From positions 2,666,501 to 2,730,500 of the forward strand of contig NZ_CP071007.1 in the NCBI RefSeq assembly GCF_018417635.1: a stretch of 64,000 nucleotides of DNA. Direction: 5' to 3'. The notes beneath the pieces are model-generated. The model did no database searches, had not been told where the DNA came from, and saw only the letters and a list, made by a program, of their open reading frames with translations. The DNA is from Pseudomonas sp. SORT22. GTDB lineage: Bacteria > Pseudomonadota > Gammaproteobacteria > Pseudomonadales > Pseudomonadaceae. The position numbers and the translations under genes are program-made. Below, piece after piece: positions 1-8,448 of the stretch. How positions within the stretch are numbered: position 1 is the first letter of the stretch; each line of letters opens with the position of its first letter.

Positions 1-11
1 GAGCGCCAGCT

Positions 12-1442
12 ATGTCGCTGGTGATCGACCTCCCGGCCGGCGCTCTCACGCAGTTGTTGGCGCCCATCGAGGCCGACCGGCCCGCCGGTTATTTTGATGT
101 GGAAGATGAAACCTTCCAGGCCATCGACCAGGAAATGGTCAAGCTGGGCGGCCTGCGCGAGAACACTATCGACTGGCCATACATCGATGAAGCCTCGCGT
201 CAGTACCTTGCCACTCAGTGCAAGCACCTGCGCATTCTCGGCCATCTGCAGGTGGTGTGGCTGCGCACCGCAGAGTGGGGGCACTGGAGCGCTGCCCTGA
301 CGCTGCTGGCGGGCATGGTCGAGCATTACTGGGACAGTGCTCACCCGGTGCCAGGGCCGACCGGCTACCTGAACAAGCGCAAGCAGGTGCTGCGCCTGCT
401 CGAGGGGCTCGGCCAGGCCCTGCCGAGCCTGCAGCGTAGCAGCTTTGCCGAGGTTCACCAGACCGACGCCGAACAGGCCCTGGCCAGCTTGCTGGACGGC
501 ATCGAAACCACGCGGCTCGAGCCCGCAGCGATCGAAGCGCTGCAATTGCAACTGGGCAAGTACCGCGAACGCTGCCTGCCGGCCCCGGCAGGTCGCGCGG
601 TAGCTGCCGATGCCGGCCTGAGCCCGGCGTTCTTCGCAAGCACGGCGCCGGTGGGCAATGAGCGTGAACAGCGCCGGGCCTTGCTGAACATGGCTGAACA
701 GATCAACCAGCAGGACCCCTACGACCCGGTGGGCTATCAGTTGCGGCGCTTCGCCTTGTGGACCCCTGTGCGCACCGCGCCGTCGGTCACCCGCGAGCGG
801 CGCAGCGAACTCAGCGCGGTGCCCCGGGATATCGTCGACAGCTACCACGACGCCCTGGCCGCCAACAACGTCGAGCCCGCGTTGCTGATGCGCATCGAGC
901 GCAGTGTTGGCGCCTCACCCTACTGGTTGCGCGGCAGCTTTTTGGCGGCCAGCGTGGCTTCGCGCCTGGCCATGGACGAAGTGGCGGGTGCCATTCGCCA
1001 GGCCTGCGAACGCTTCGCCTGCCGTTTACCGGGTTTGACCAGCTTGTGCTTCAGCGACGGCACGCCGTTCGCCGATGCCCAGACCCTGGCCTGGATCAGC
1101 GGCGCCGATCAGCCCGAGGCGGCGCACAGCCCGGTGCAGGAGTTCGCCGGGCTGCGCGACGAACTGATTGCCCAGCTTGATCGCGAAGGCGTCGAGGTCG
1201 TGCTGTTGCGCTTGCAGGAACTGCAAGCCGAGCAGCAGGCCCCACGCCAGCGCTGCTATGCCACGGTGATTGCCGCCGACCTGTTGGCCGCCCGCGGTCT
1301 GGCGTGGCTGGCGGACGATCTGTATGCCGGCGTTGCCCGGATGATGCGCGAGACCAGCGCACAGGGCTGGGAGCCACAGTTGTACCTGAAGGTGGCACAG
1401 CGCTCTGGCGCCGACCCGCTGATCACTGCAGTCAAGGAGTAG
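12..1442 (+). CDS. tssA: T6SS baseplate/cap protein TssA
   Basis: A 476-residue protein with an ImpA-type N-terminal domain (about residues 10-130, containing the WPYIDEASR and LGHLQVVWLRTAEWG segments) and a VasJ-like helical C-terminal half. TssA proteins act in the cytoplasm, priming baseplate assembly and coordinating tail tube and sheath polymerisation. The gene ends 7 bp before tssM, so the two are co-transcribed at the end of a T6SS operon whose other genes must lie to the left of the window. The ATG at 12 is the first possible start; only 11 bases precede it, so the ribosome site cannot be judged. Family assignment is firm; the TssA subclass is inferred. Confidence 0.9.
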   Translation: MSLVIDLPAGALTQLLAPIEADRPAGYFDVEDETFQAIDQEMVKLGGLRENTIDWPYIDEASRQYLATQCKHLRILGHLQVVWLRTAEWGHWSAALTLLAGMVEHYWDSAHPVPGPTGYLNKRKQVLRLLEGLGQALPSLQRSSFAEVHQTDAEQALASLLDGIETTRLEPAAIEALQLQLGKYRERCLPAPAGRAVAADAGLSPAFFASTAPVGNEREQRRALLNMAEQINQQDPYDPVGYQLRRFALWTPVRTAPSVTRERRSELSAVPRDIVDSYHDALAANNVEPALLMRIERSVGASPYWLRGSFLAASVASRLAMDEVAGAIRQACERFACRLPGLTSLCFSDGTPFADAQTLAWISGADQPEAAHSPVQEFAGLRDELIAQLDREGVEVVLLRLQELQAEQQAPRQRCYATVIAADLLAARGLAWLADDLYAGVARMMRETSAQGWEPQLYLKVAQRSGADPLITAVKE

Positions 1443-1449
1443 CGAAAAT

Positions 1450-4400
1450 ATGGATAGGGTCTGGAGTCACCTCAAGCGTTGGCGGCTGCCGATGCTGCGC
1501 CAGTTCAACCGGTCACTGACGTTGCTGGTGCTGCTGGGCGTGCTGCTGGTGCTGGGCGCAATCTGGTGGCTGGGCCCGCAACTGGTCTGGAATGACCATC
1601 GACCGCTGGCGCCACTGCCCATGCGCGTGGCGGCCAGTGTCGTGGTGCTGGTAGCGCCGCTGCTGGCCTGGGCCTGGCGGGTACGCCGGCGATACCAGGC
1701 GTTTCAGGCCGAGCGCCAACAGCAGGCGGCGCGCCAGGCCGACCCCTGCCTGCCCCATGTACAGGCCCAGGAGCGGGCGTTGGCGCGCAGCCTTGATCAC
1801 CTGCTCAACAACATGGAGCGCCGCCGCTCGCTGTACCAACTGCCCTGGTACCTGGTGCTCGGGGCGCAGAATGCCGGCAAGACCAGCCTGATTACCCGCT
1901 CCAACCAGAGCTTCGCCCTGTCCCAGGTCACCCGCGCGGGCGCCAGCGCCCAGCAGGATCCCGATCTGGCGTACCCGATCGACTGGTGGATAGGGGACGA
2001 GGCAGTGCTGTTCGACCCGCCGGGCGAACTGCTCAGCCAGCCTGAAGAGCCATTGCCCCACCAAGCCAGTGCCGAGGGCGAAGACAGCGTTCAGCAGGGG
2101 CTCCCCGTCGGTACTCACCAGCGGCTGTGGCTGCACCTGCTCGACTGGCTGGCCCGCACCCGCAGCCGTCGCGCCCTCAATGGCGTGGTGCTGGTGATTG
2201 ACCTGCAAAGCTTGCTGACCCAGGCGCCGGAGCAGCGCAAGGCCCAGGCGAACCTGCTGCGCACACGCTTGTATGAACTGACCCGGCAGTTGGGCACCCG
2301 CCTGCCGGTGTACGTGACCCTGAGCAAGGTCGACCTGCTGGAAGGTTTCGAAGAGTGCTTTGCCCGGCTTTCGCCGAGCGGGCGTGAAGCATTGCTGGGC
2401 TTCACCTTCAGCCTGGCGGCAGTGGACGACTTCGATGCCTGGCAGCAAGAGCTGGCCAGCCGTTACGACAGGTTTGTCGAGCTTCTGGGGGCGCAGGTAT
2501 TCGACAGTTGCGCCCAGGCCCATTCGTTGAGCGAGCGTCAGCGGCTGGTGGCGCTGGTGCGCCAGTTATCCGGCCTGCGTCCGGCACTGCTGGGTTTTTT
2601 CGCCGAGATGCTCGGCAGCGACCGCTTCACCACGCCGGCACTGGTACGGGGGGTGTACTTTTCCTCGGTGTACCAGCAGGGTACGCTGAGCAACGCCTTC
2701 GTCGACGAGGCCGGCAAATCCTATCAACTGCCGTCGCCGGCAGCCGAGGTAAAGCCTGCCGGCGGCAAGGTGGTCTATTTCGCCCAGCAGCTGTTCCAGC
2801 GCGTCATCTACCCGGAGGCGGGGCTGGCCGGCGACAATATCAAGGTCGCCCGCAGCAAGCGCCGGCTGTTGCTTGCCGGGTTTGCCGTCGCTTCATTGGG
2901 CTGCTTGCTGGCGGTGGGGCTGTGGCAGCTGTACTTCAGCGTCAACCGTGGCAAGGCGGCCAGCGTCCTGGCCAAAAGCCAGGAGTTCAGTGCACGGGAT
3001 ATCGATGCCAAGGTCGACACCACTGGCCGTAATCTTTTGGCGCCGCTGGACCAGATTCGTGACGCGGTGTCGGTGTACGGCGACTATCGTCAGGCCTGGC
3101 CGCTGCTGTCCGACATGGGCCTGTACCAGGGCAAGAAGATTGGCCCGACGGTGGACGAAGCCTACCTCAAGCTGCTGTCCAAGCGCTTTTTGCCGGCCAT
3201 CGCCAGCCGCGCCCTGGAAGCTGTCTTTGCTGCGCCTACCGGCAGTGACGAGCAACTGCAGGCGTTGCGCGTGTACCGCATGATTGAAGATCGAGGCAAT
3301 CGCCAGGCGGCCATTGTCGAGCAGTGGGCAGCTCGGCAATGGCAGCGCGCCTACCCCGGGCAGGGGCAGGTGCAAGCCGACCTGATGCGCCACCTCGACT
3401 ACGCGCTGAAGTACGCCGACGCCGATCTGGCGCAGCACCACGAAAAAATCGCCCAGGTGCAACAGGCCTTGCGTCAGCGGCCCATGGCCGAGCGGGTTTA
3501 TCTGGCTCTCAAGCGCCAGGCGCAGGCGCGTCTGCAGCCGGCGCTGGACCTGCGCAGCGAAGTGGGCCCGGCCTTTGACATCATCTACCAGGTGCCGTCC
3601 GCCAGTGAGGGCGACAGCCTGTTACTGGCTCCGCTGCTCACGGCCAAAGGCTACAAGGCTTACTTCGAGTCGGGTAGCCGTAACCTCATCGAGCTGGCAA
3701 TGATCGACCAATGGGTACTCGGCGAGCGTCAGCGCCTGGATTACTCCGAACATGACCGCGAGGTGCTCGGCCAGCGCGTTCGCGCCCTGTACCACGCCGA
3801 CTATGTGGACAGCTGGCGCCGGGCACTGAGCCAGGTTTCGATCGTCGATTTTCGTGACCTGGGCCACGGCGTGGCGGTGCTGGAGCAGGTGACCGGGCCT
3901 GGCGCACCGGTGCGCCGCCTGCTGGAAACCCTGCGCGACAATACGGTGATCTTTGCATCACTGCCGGTGGCCGAAGTTGAGCCGCTAACCGGTGCGCAAA
4001 GGGCTACGGATGGGCCGCCCCAGGCGGTGGCGATCCGCCGGGCATTTTCCGGCCTGACGGAGTTGATCACGGCCCAGGCTGACCGGCCGTCCTACTATGA
4101 CGAAACCCTGCGTGCGGTCAGTGCGGTGTACGACTACGCCAAGGCTGTGCACGACAGCCCCGACCCGGGCAAGGCGGCATTGAAAGCGGTGTTGCAGCGC
4201 TTCTCGCTGGGCGCCGCCGACCCGATTGCCAACCTGCAGCGGATCGCCGCCGGCTTGCCCGAACCGCTCAACCAGCAGGCCAGAAAGCTTGCCGACCAGA
4301 CCGCGCAGGTGTTGATGATCGCCGCTCTGGGCGAGCTGGAAAAGCGCTGGGACAGCGAGGTCTACAGTTTCTACCATGAGCGCCTGGCCAATCGTTACCC

Positions 4401-5058
4401 GTTCAGGCCTGCTGGCGAGGATGCCTCGCTGGAAGACTTCGAGAGCTTCTTCGGCCCCAAGGGGCGCTTGCAACAGTTTCAGGACCAGTACCTGAGCGTA
4501 TTCCTCAAGGACAACCTCGACGCCCTGTACTCCGATGCCCTGGGTGGCTACCTGGTGCGCAGCGATGTGCTGGAGCAACTGCAGCATGCCGAACGCATCC
4601 GTGACACCTTCTTCAACAACCGCGGCCACCTGGCGGTGCAATTGAGCATCGAACCCCTGGCCTTGAGCAGCAGTCGCCTGAGCAGCCTGCTGAGCATCGA
4701 TGGCCAACTGGTCCCGTACCGCCATGGCGCGCCGCAGCGCACCGGGCTGGTCTGGCCCAATGACCTGGGCAGTGCCAGTGCCAGCCAGCTGACGCTGGTG
4801 AACAGCAGCGGTAACACCGCCAGCCTCAGCTATCGTGGGCCCTGGTCGCTGTTTCGCCTGCTCAGCCGCGCCCAGCTCAACGGCCGCACCGACACCAGCG
4901 TCGATCTGACCTTTGCCGTCGCCGATGGCCTGATGCGCTACCGGGTCGAGGTACAGAAGGCCAACAACCCGGTGACCCAGCGCAGTTTCGCCGGATTTGC
5001 CTTGCCCAGGACCTTGCTCGAGGCGCGCCGCGGCCTGGCGGTCGATGATGAGTCATAG
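1450..5058 (+). CDS. tssM: T6SS membrane-complex protein TssM (IcmF family)
   Basis: A 1202-residue inner-membrane protein. Two hydrophobic helices lie at about residues 23-41 and 58-75, followed by a cytoplasmic NTPase-like domain with a Walker A motif GAQNAGKTS at 138-146, a third membrane helix at about 471-494, and a large periplasmic part. Length and layout match IcmF/TssM, which with TssL and TssJ forms the trans-envelope channel that docks the T6SS tail. It is the last T6SS gene here; the next gene belongs to the anaerobic island and has its own ANR-type promoter. The protein looks intact. Confidence 0.95.
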   Translation: MDRVWSHLKRWRLPMLRQFNRSLTLLVLLGVLLVLGAIWWLGPQLVWNDHRPLAPLPMRVAASVVVLVAPLLAWAWRVRRRYQAFQAERQQQAARQADPCLPHVQAQERALARSLDHLLNNMERRRSLYQLPWYLVLGAQNAGKTSLITRSNQSFALSQVTRAGASAQQDPDLAYPIDWWIGDEAVLFDPPGELLSQPEEPLPHQASAEGEDSVQQGLPVGTHQRLWLHLLDWLARTRSRRALNGVVLVIDLQSLLTQAPEQRKAQANLLRTRLYELTRQLGTRLPVYVTLSKVDLLEGFEECFARLSPSGREALLGFTFSLAAVDDFDAWQQELASRYDRFVELLGAQVFDSCAQAHSLSERQRLVALVRQLSGLRPALLGFFAEMLGSDRFTTPALVRGVYFSSVYQQGTLSNAFVDEAGKSYQLPSPAAEVKPAGGKVVYFAQQLFQRVIYPEAGLAGDNIKVARSKRRLLLAGFAVASLGCLLAVGLWQLYFSVNRGKAASVLAKSQEFSARDIDAKVDTTGRNLLAPLDQIRDAVSVYGDYRQAWPLLSDMGLYQGKKIGPTVDEAYLKLLSKRFLPAIASRALEAVFAAPTGSDEQLQALRVYRMIEDRGNRQAAIVEQWAARQWQRAYPGQGQVQADLMRHLDYALKYADADLAQHHEKIAQVQQALRQRPMAERVYLALKRQAQARLQPALDLRSEVGPAFDIIYQVPSASEGDSLLLAPLLTAKGYKAYFESGSRNLIELAMIDQWVLGERQRLDYSEHDREVLGQRVRALYHADYVDSWRRALSQVSIVDFRDLGHGVAVLEQVTGPGAPVRRLLETLRDNTVIFASLPVAEVEPLTGAQRATDGPPQAVAIRRAFSGLTELITAQADRPSYYDETLRAVSAVYDYAKAVHDSPDPGKAALKAVLQRFSLGAADPIANLQRIAAGLPEPLNQQARKLADQTAQVLMIAALGELEKRWDSEVYSFYHERLANRYPFRPAGEDASLEDFESFFGPKGRLQQFQDQYLSVFLKDNLDALYSDALGGYLVRSDVLEQLQHAERIRDTFFNNRGHLAVQLSIEPLALSSSRLSSLLSIDGQLVPYRHGAPQRTGLVWPNDLGSASASQLTLVNSSGNTASLSYRGPWSLFRLLSRAQLNGRTDTSVDLTFAVADGLMRYRVEVQKANNPVTQRSFAGFALPRTLLEARRGLAVDDES

Positions 5059-5078
5059 CCGTGCGCCCCGCGCCGCGC

Positions 5079-5092
5079 TTGATGCAAATCAA
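5079..5092 (+). promoter_or_regulatory. ANR/DNR (FNR-type) box of the hemN-like gene
   Basis: TTGATGCAAATCAA is a perfect match to the FNR/ANR consensus TTGAT-N4-ATCAA. A -10-like hexamer GACACT follows at 5115-5120, 22 nt after the box, so the box would be centred near -41.5 (class II activation). It lies 59 bp before the ATG at 5151 and argues against the GTG at 5061 as the start. Binding is inferred from sequence only. Confidence 0.85.
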
Positions 5093-5150
5093 GGCCTGTG
5101 CGCCGCTCAGGGCAGACACTGAGGCTCCGCAGCCCGCCTGGGAGCCCGCC

Positions 5151-6461
5151 ATGCCTGATTTACACCATCGCCACCCGCAGCCCGTCAGCGTGCACGGGCA
5201 ATGGCCGGGCGAGCCCGGCGGGCATGCCGATACCCGCAGGTTCCACACCGGCATCGGTTCGCTGGACGTGTTGCGCGCCTTGCGCGCGAGCCGCAAGCAG
5301 CACCGGCCATTGTCGCTAAGCGTGCAACTGGCGGCCGGGCTCGATGAGCTGGAGCAGGACGCCTACCTGCGCGGCCTGCAACGGGAGATCGCCCTGGTCG
5401 GCTGCCACCTGGGGGCCGACCAGAGCATCGAGCAGTTCCGGTTGAGCGGTGCCACTCCAGGCCTTGAGGTGTTGCAGCGGTTGATGGAGCAACTGCGCCA
5501 ACGCTTCAGTTTTTTGCCACACGAACTGGGTGACTACGCTGTTGAAGTCGATTTGCACCACACCCGGTGGGCGACCATGGGGCTGTTGCGCGACCTGGGT
5601 TTCAACCAGGTCAGTATCGGTGTGCCCGATTGTGGCCAGGGCGGTGTGCTGTCGGCTGCCGACTGGCAGAACCCGGCGCCGATCCATTCACTGATCGATG
5701 CCGCGCGCACCTTTGATTTTCGCTCAGTGAGTGTCGACCTCGGCTATGGCCATGCCTGGCAGACCCCGGACAGCTTTGCCCGCAAGCTTGCCACCCTGAT
5801 CGAGCTTGAGCCCGACCGCCTGCAGGTTTTCGACTACAGCCAGCCGCCGGCGCGCTACGCCCAATGTGCCCGGCAGGCACCCTGCAGCGAGCAGGACAAA
5901 GCGCTGATGCGGCGCCTGTGCTTTGCCCAGTTGCTGGCTGCAGGTTACCAACACATCGGCCTCGGCCAGTTCGTGCGCGCCGACGACGACCTGGCGATTG
6001 CCCAGGAGCGCGGGCGCCTGCGGCGCAATTGCCAGGGGTTTACCCGTCACGGCTATTGCGACCATGTCGGTCTGGGCCTGGGCGCGATCAGCCAGTTCGA
6101 CGCGCTCTATGCGCAGAACGCCCTGACCCTGACGCACTACCTTCAGCCGTTGCGCAACGATCAGTTGCCTACGTGCCGCGGCTGGCGCTGCGAGGCCGAT
6201 GAGCAACTGCGCCAGGGCGTCAGCGAGCGCCTGGCCTGTGACCTGGAGCTGGATATCGAGGCCATCGAGGCCCGCTACGGCGTGGATTTTCGCCAGTACT
6301 TCGCCAGTGCCTGGCGCCAGCTGGAGGCCATGCGCCGGACAGGGCTGGTGGAGGTCTCGGCGCGCCACATCAGCATATTGCCCGCCGGGCGGGTGAACGT
6401 GGATGCCATCTGCCAGCTGTTCGAACAGCAGCAATGGGTCGATCACGATGCCGGTCTTTGA
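5151..6461 (+). CDS. HemN-like protein lacking the radical-SAM cluster motif
   Basis: A 436-residue protein that can be aligned by eye over its length with oxygen-independent coproporphyrinogen III dehydrogenase HemN. Shared stretches include GFNQVSIGVPD, PDRLQVFDY, RADDDLAIAQERG and LGLGAIS. The CX3CX2C motif that binds the 4Fe-4S cluster is absent: between RPLSL and the REI helix the protein is about 14 residues shorter than E. coli HemN, and the GGGTPT motif reads SGATPG. It is therefore unlikely to do radical-SAM chemistry. The frame is open and there is a perfect ANR box upstream, so it looks expressed rather than decayed. The ATG at 5151 is chosen because GGAG precedes it; an in-frame GTG at 5061 lies upstream of the ANR box. 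The function is unknown; heme binding or trafficking is a guess. Confidence 0.75.
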   Translation: MPDLHHRHPQPVSVHGQWPGEPGGHADTRRFHTGIGSLDVLRALRASRKQHRPLSLSVQLAAGLDELEQDAYLRGLQREIALVGCHLGADQSIEQFRLSGATPGLEVLQRLMEQLRQRFSFLPHELGDYAVEVDLHHTRWATMGLLRDLGFNQVSIGVPDCGQGGVLSAADWQNPAPIHSLIDAARTFDFRSVSVDLGYGHAWQTPDSFARKLATLIELEPDRLQVFDYSQPPARYAQCARQAPCSEQDKALMRRLCFAQLLAAGYQHIGLGQFVRADDDLAIAQERGRLRRNCQGFTRHGYCDHVGLGLGAISQFDALYAQNALTLTHYLQPLRNDQLPTCRGWRCEADEQLRQGVSERLACDLELDIEAIEARYGVDFRQYFASAWRQLEAMRRTGLVEVSARHISILPAGRVNVDAICQLFEQQQWVDHDAGL

Positions 6462-6482
6462 GCCTGGCCAACTATTCTTTTG

Positions 6483-6523
6483 AGGGTCGAAAATACCCTG
6501 GATGACAAGGGTAGAAACAACCA
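6483..6523 (+). promoter_or_regulatory. Two NorR-type enhancer sites upstream of nnrS
   Basis: Two inverted repeats with the NorR core GT-N7-AC lie here: GGGTCGAAAATACCC (GT at 6486, AC at 6495) and GGTAGAAACAACC (GT at 6511, AC at 6520). Their centres are 25 bp apart and lie about 80-105 bp upstream of the -24/-12 element at 6587. That is a normal enhancer distance for a sigma-54 activator, and norR is encoded 2.5 kb downstream. Binding is inferred. Confidence 0.65.
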
Positions 6524-6586
6524 TGGCAGGGTCATTGTTACCCCGAATTCAGCCCATGGCCGAGCCCGCGCCCCGCAAACCGCGAG

Positions 6587-6602
6587 GGGCATGGCTCTTG
6601 CA
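6587..6602 (+). promoter_or_regulatory. Sigma-54 (-24/-12) promoter of nnrS
   Basis: GGGCATGGCTCTTGCA matches TGGCACG-N4-TTGCA except at two positions. It keeps the invariant GG (6588-6589) and GC (6600-6601) ten bases apart. Transcription would start near 6613, about 50 bp before the nnrS ATG. A second candidate at 6524 reads GT instead of GC at -12 and overlaps the NorR sites, so it was not chosen. Confidence 0.65.
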
Positions 6603-6664
6603 CTACCTTGCTCAAGTCCGACGGGTCACGCTGAGCTGTCGGGAACAAGGTAAGGAGAGGCTTG

Positions 6665-7855
6665 ATGCAAGTACTTGATCGGCGTAAAGCGCTGGCCATC
6701 GCGCCGCTGTTGCGCCTGGCGTTCCGCCCGTTGTTCCTCGCGGGCTGTGCCCTGGCAGTGCTGGCGATACCGCTGTGGCTGGCGGCCCTGAACGGCACCC
6801 TGGGCAACTGGCAGCCGGCCGGCGGCTGGCTGGCCTGGCACCGGCATGAACTGGTGTTCGGTTTTGGCCTGGCGATCATTGCCGGCTTTGTGCTCACGGC
6901 GGTGCAGACCTGGACCGGCCAGCCGGGCCTGAGCGGCAAGCCGCTGGCCGGCCTGGCGTTGCTCTGGCTGGCCGGGCGGGTAGCATGGTTGGTGAATGCG
7001 CCCTGGCCGTTGCTGGCGCTGCTGGAACTGGGCTTCCCGCTGCTGGTGGCGGTGCTGATGGGGCGCACCCTGTGGCAGGTGCGGCAAAAACGCAATTACC
7101 CGATCGTGATGGTGTTGCTGCTGTTGACGGCGGTCGATGGCCTGTCGGTGTATGGCCTGGTGCAAGAGCACGACGGTTGGCAGCGCCAGGGCGTGCTCGG
7201 CGGCATCTGGCTGGTCGGGGCGATGATGGGCCTGATTGGCGGGCGGGTGATTCCGTTCTTCACCCAGCGCGGCTTGGGCCGCACCGCGGCGGTAGTGCCC
7301 TGGCCGTGGCTCGACGGGCTGCTGCTGGCGGGTTCGGCACTGGTGGCGCTGTTGTATGCGGCGGGGCCGGCGCTGACCACCAATACCGGGATCGGCGCGC
7401 TGTTTGCTGCCCTGGCGTGCGGCCACGGGCTACGCCTGTGGCGCTGGTATGACCACGGGCTGTGGCGGGTGCCGCTGCTGTGGTCGCTGCACCTGGCCTA
7501 TGCCTGGTTGGTGCTGGCCTGCCTGGGCATGGCCCTGTGGCATTTCGGCGTGGCGCTGAATCCGAGCCTGGCGGTGCATTGCCTGACCATCGGCGCCATG
7601 GCTGGGTTGATCCTGGCGATGATCGCCCGGGTCAGCCTTGGCCATACCGGGCGGGCGTTGCAGCCGCCGGCGGGGATGACCCTGGCGTTCATCCTGCTCA
7701 ATCTGGCCGGGGTCAGCCGGGTGTTGCTGGTACTGTGGCTGCCGCTGGGCGGTTTGTGGCTGGCGGGCGTGTGCTGGGTGCTGGCGTTTGCCTTGTATGC
7801 CTGGCGCTATGCGCCGATGCTGTTGCGCGCCCGGGTTGACGGGCACCCTGGTTAA
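6665..7855 (+). CDS. nnrS: NnrS family heme/copper membrane protein
   Basis: A 396-residue polytopic membrane protein of about twelve hydrophobic helices, recognisable as NnrS by segments such as FRPLFLAG near the N-terminus, AWHRHELVFGFG (about residues 55-66) and the GHTGRAL loop. NnrS proteins bind heme and copper and are expressed with NO-responsive genes; they relieve nitrosative stress. The ATG at 6665 follows AAGGAGAGG with good spacing; the in-frame TTG immediately before it is not needed. The NorR-type sites and the sigma-54 promoter upstream indicate NO induction. The next gene starts 17 bp downstream, so the two form an operon. Confidence 0.92.
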   Translation: MQVLDRRKALAIAPLLRLAFRPLFLAGCALAVLAIPLWLAALNGTLGNWQPAGGWLAWHRHELVFGFGLAIIAGFVLTAVQTWTGQPGLSGKPLAGLALLWLAGRVAWLVNAPWPLLALLELGFPLLVAVLMGRTLWQVRQKRNYPIVMVLLLLTAVDGLSVYGLVQEHDGWQRQGVLGGIWLVGAMMGLIGGRVIPFFTQRGLGRTAAVVPWPWLDGLLLAGSALVALLYAAGPALTTNTGIGALFAALACGHGLRLWRWYDHGLWRVPLLWSLHLAYAWLVLACLGMALWHFGVALNPSLAVHCLTIGAMAGLILAMIARVSLGHTGRALQPPAGMTLAFILLNLAGVSRVLLVLWLPLGGLWLAGVCWVLAFALYAWRYAPMLLRARVDGHPG

Positions 7856-7872
7856 GCGCCTGGAGGCGAAGG

Positions 7873-8310
7873 ATGCTGTATCCGTATTTGTTGGTGGTTC
7901 ATCTACTGGCAGCCATCGCCTTTATCGGCACGCTGTTTTTTGAACTGCTCATCTGGCAGGCGGCGCGCCGCCACGTGCCGGCTGCGGCGCTGGCCGGGGT
8001 AGACCAGGCGCTGTCGGTGCGTTCACGCAAGGTGCTGCATGGTGTGGTGCTGTTGTTGTACGGCGCGGGGCTTGGCCTGGCCTGGCATCACCGCGCGGCG
8101 CTGAGCCAGCCGCTGGCCAGCAGCTTTGCCAGCCTGCTGAGCCTGAAGATCGTCCTGGCCCTGAGCATCATTGGCCATTACCTGTTGCTGGCGTACTGGC
8201 TCAAGCGCGGACGCTTGAGCGAGGGGCGTGCGCGTTGGATTCGCTGCAGCATTCTTGGCCATATGTTGGTGATCGTGGTACTGGCCAAGGCGATGTTCTA
8301 TTGGCATTAG
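7873..8310 (+). CDS. Four-helix membrane protein downstream of nnrS, possible b-type heme protein
   Basis: A 145-residue integral membrane protein with four hydrophobic helices. Each helix carries one histidine at a comparable depth: H10, H56, H102 and H130. This pattern suggests a small cytochrome-b-like heme protein, similar in style to CopD/HemJ-type four-helix proteins, but I cannot assign a family with certainty. It starts 17 bp after nnrS behind GGAGGCGAAGG and should share its NO-responsive promoter. It ends in front of a REP hairpin region that separates it from the convergent hemerythrin gene. Heme binding is inference from the histidine positions. Confidence 0.75.
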   Translation: MLYPYLLVVHLLAAIAFIGTLFFELLIWQAARRHVPAAALAGVDQALSVRSRKVLHGVVLLLYGAGLGLAWHHRAALSQPLASSFASLLSLKIVLALSIIGHYLLLAYWLKRGRLSEGRARWIRCSILGHMLVIVVLAKAMFYWH

Positions 8311-8362
8311 CCTGCGCCGTACTCAGGCGGGCCCTTGCCTGGATTACAACTGCTGCGCGCTC

Positions 8363-8438
8363 GATCGCGGGTCAAGCCCGCTCCCACAGGTTTGGCGTAC
8401 ACAGACCCATTTGTAGGAGCGGGCTTGCCCCGCGATGA
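8363..8438. repeat. Inverted REP pair between convergent genes
   Basis: Two copies of a Pseudomonas REP element in opposite orientation: GATCGCGGGTCAAGCCCGCT at 8363-8382 continuing with CCCACAG, and TGTAGGAGCGGGCTTGCCCC at 8412-8431 continuing with GCGATG. They are separated by about 21 bp. The pair can fold into a long hairpin and sits exactly between two convergent genes, where it may act as a bidirectional terminator and mRNA stabiliser. The same element recurs at 30573-30623 and, degenerate, at 44886-44938. Confidence 0.85.
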
Positions 8439-8448
8439 GGCCAGTGCG

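Noticed and set aside
5061..5150. N-terminal extension of the HemN-like protein from the GTG at 5061
   Set aside because: The start codon lies upstream of the ANR box and predicted -10, so it would not be on the transcript; ATG 5151 has a ribosome site.
6524..6539. Second -24/-12-like sequence (TGGCAGG-N4-TTGTT) upstream of nnrS
   Set aside because: The invariant GC at -12 reads GT, and it overlaps the NorR sites, which would leave no enhancer distance; the element at 6587 fits better.
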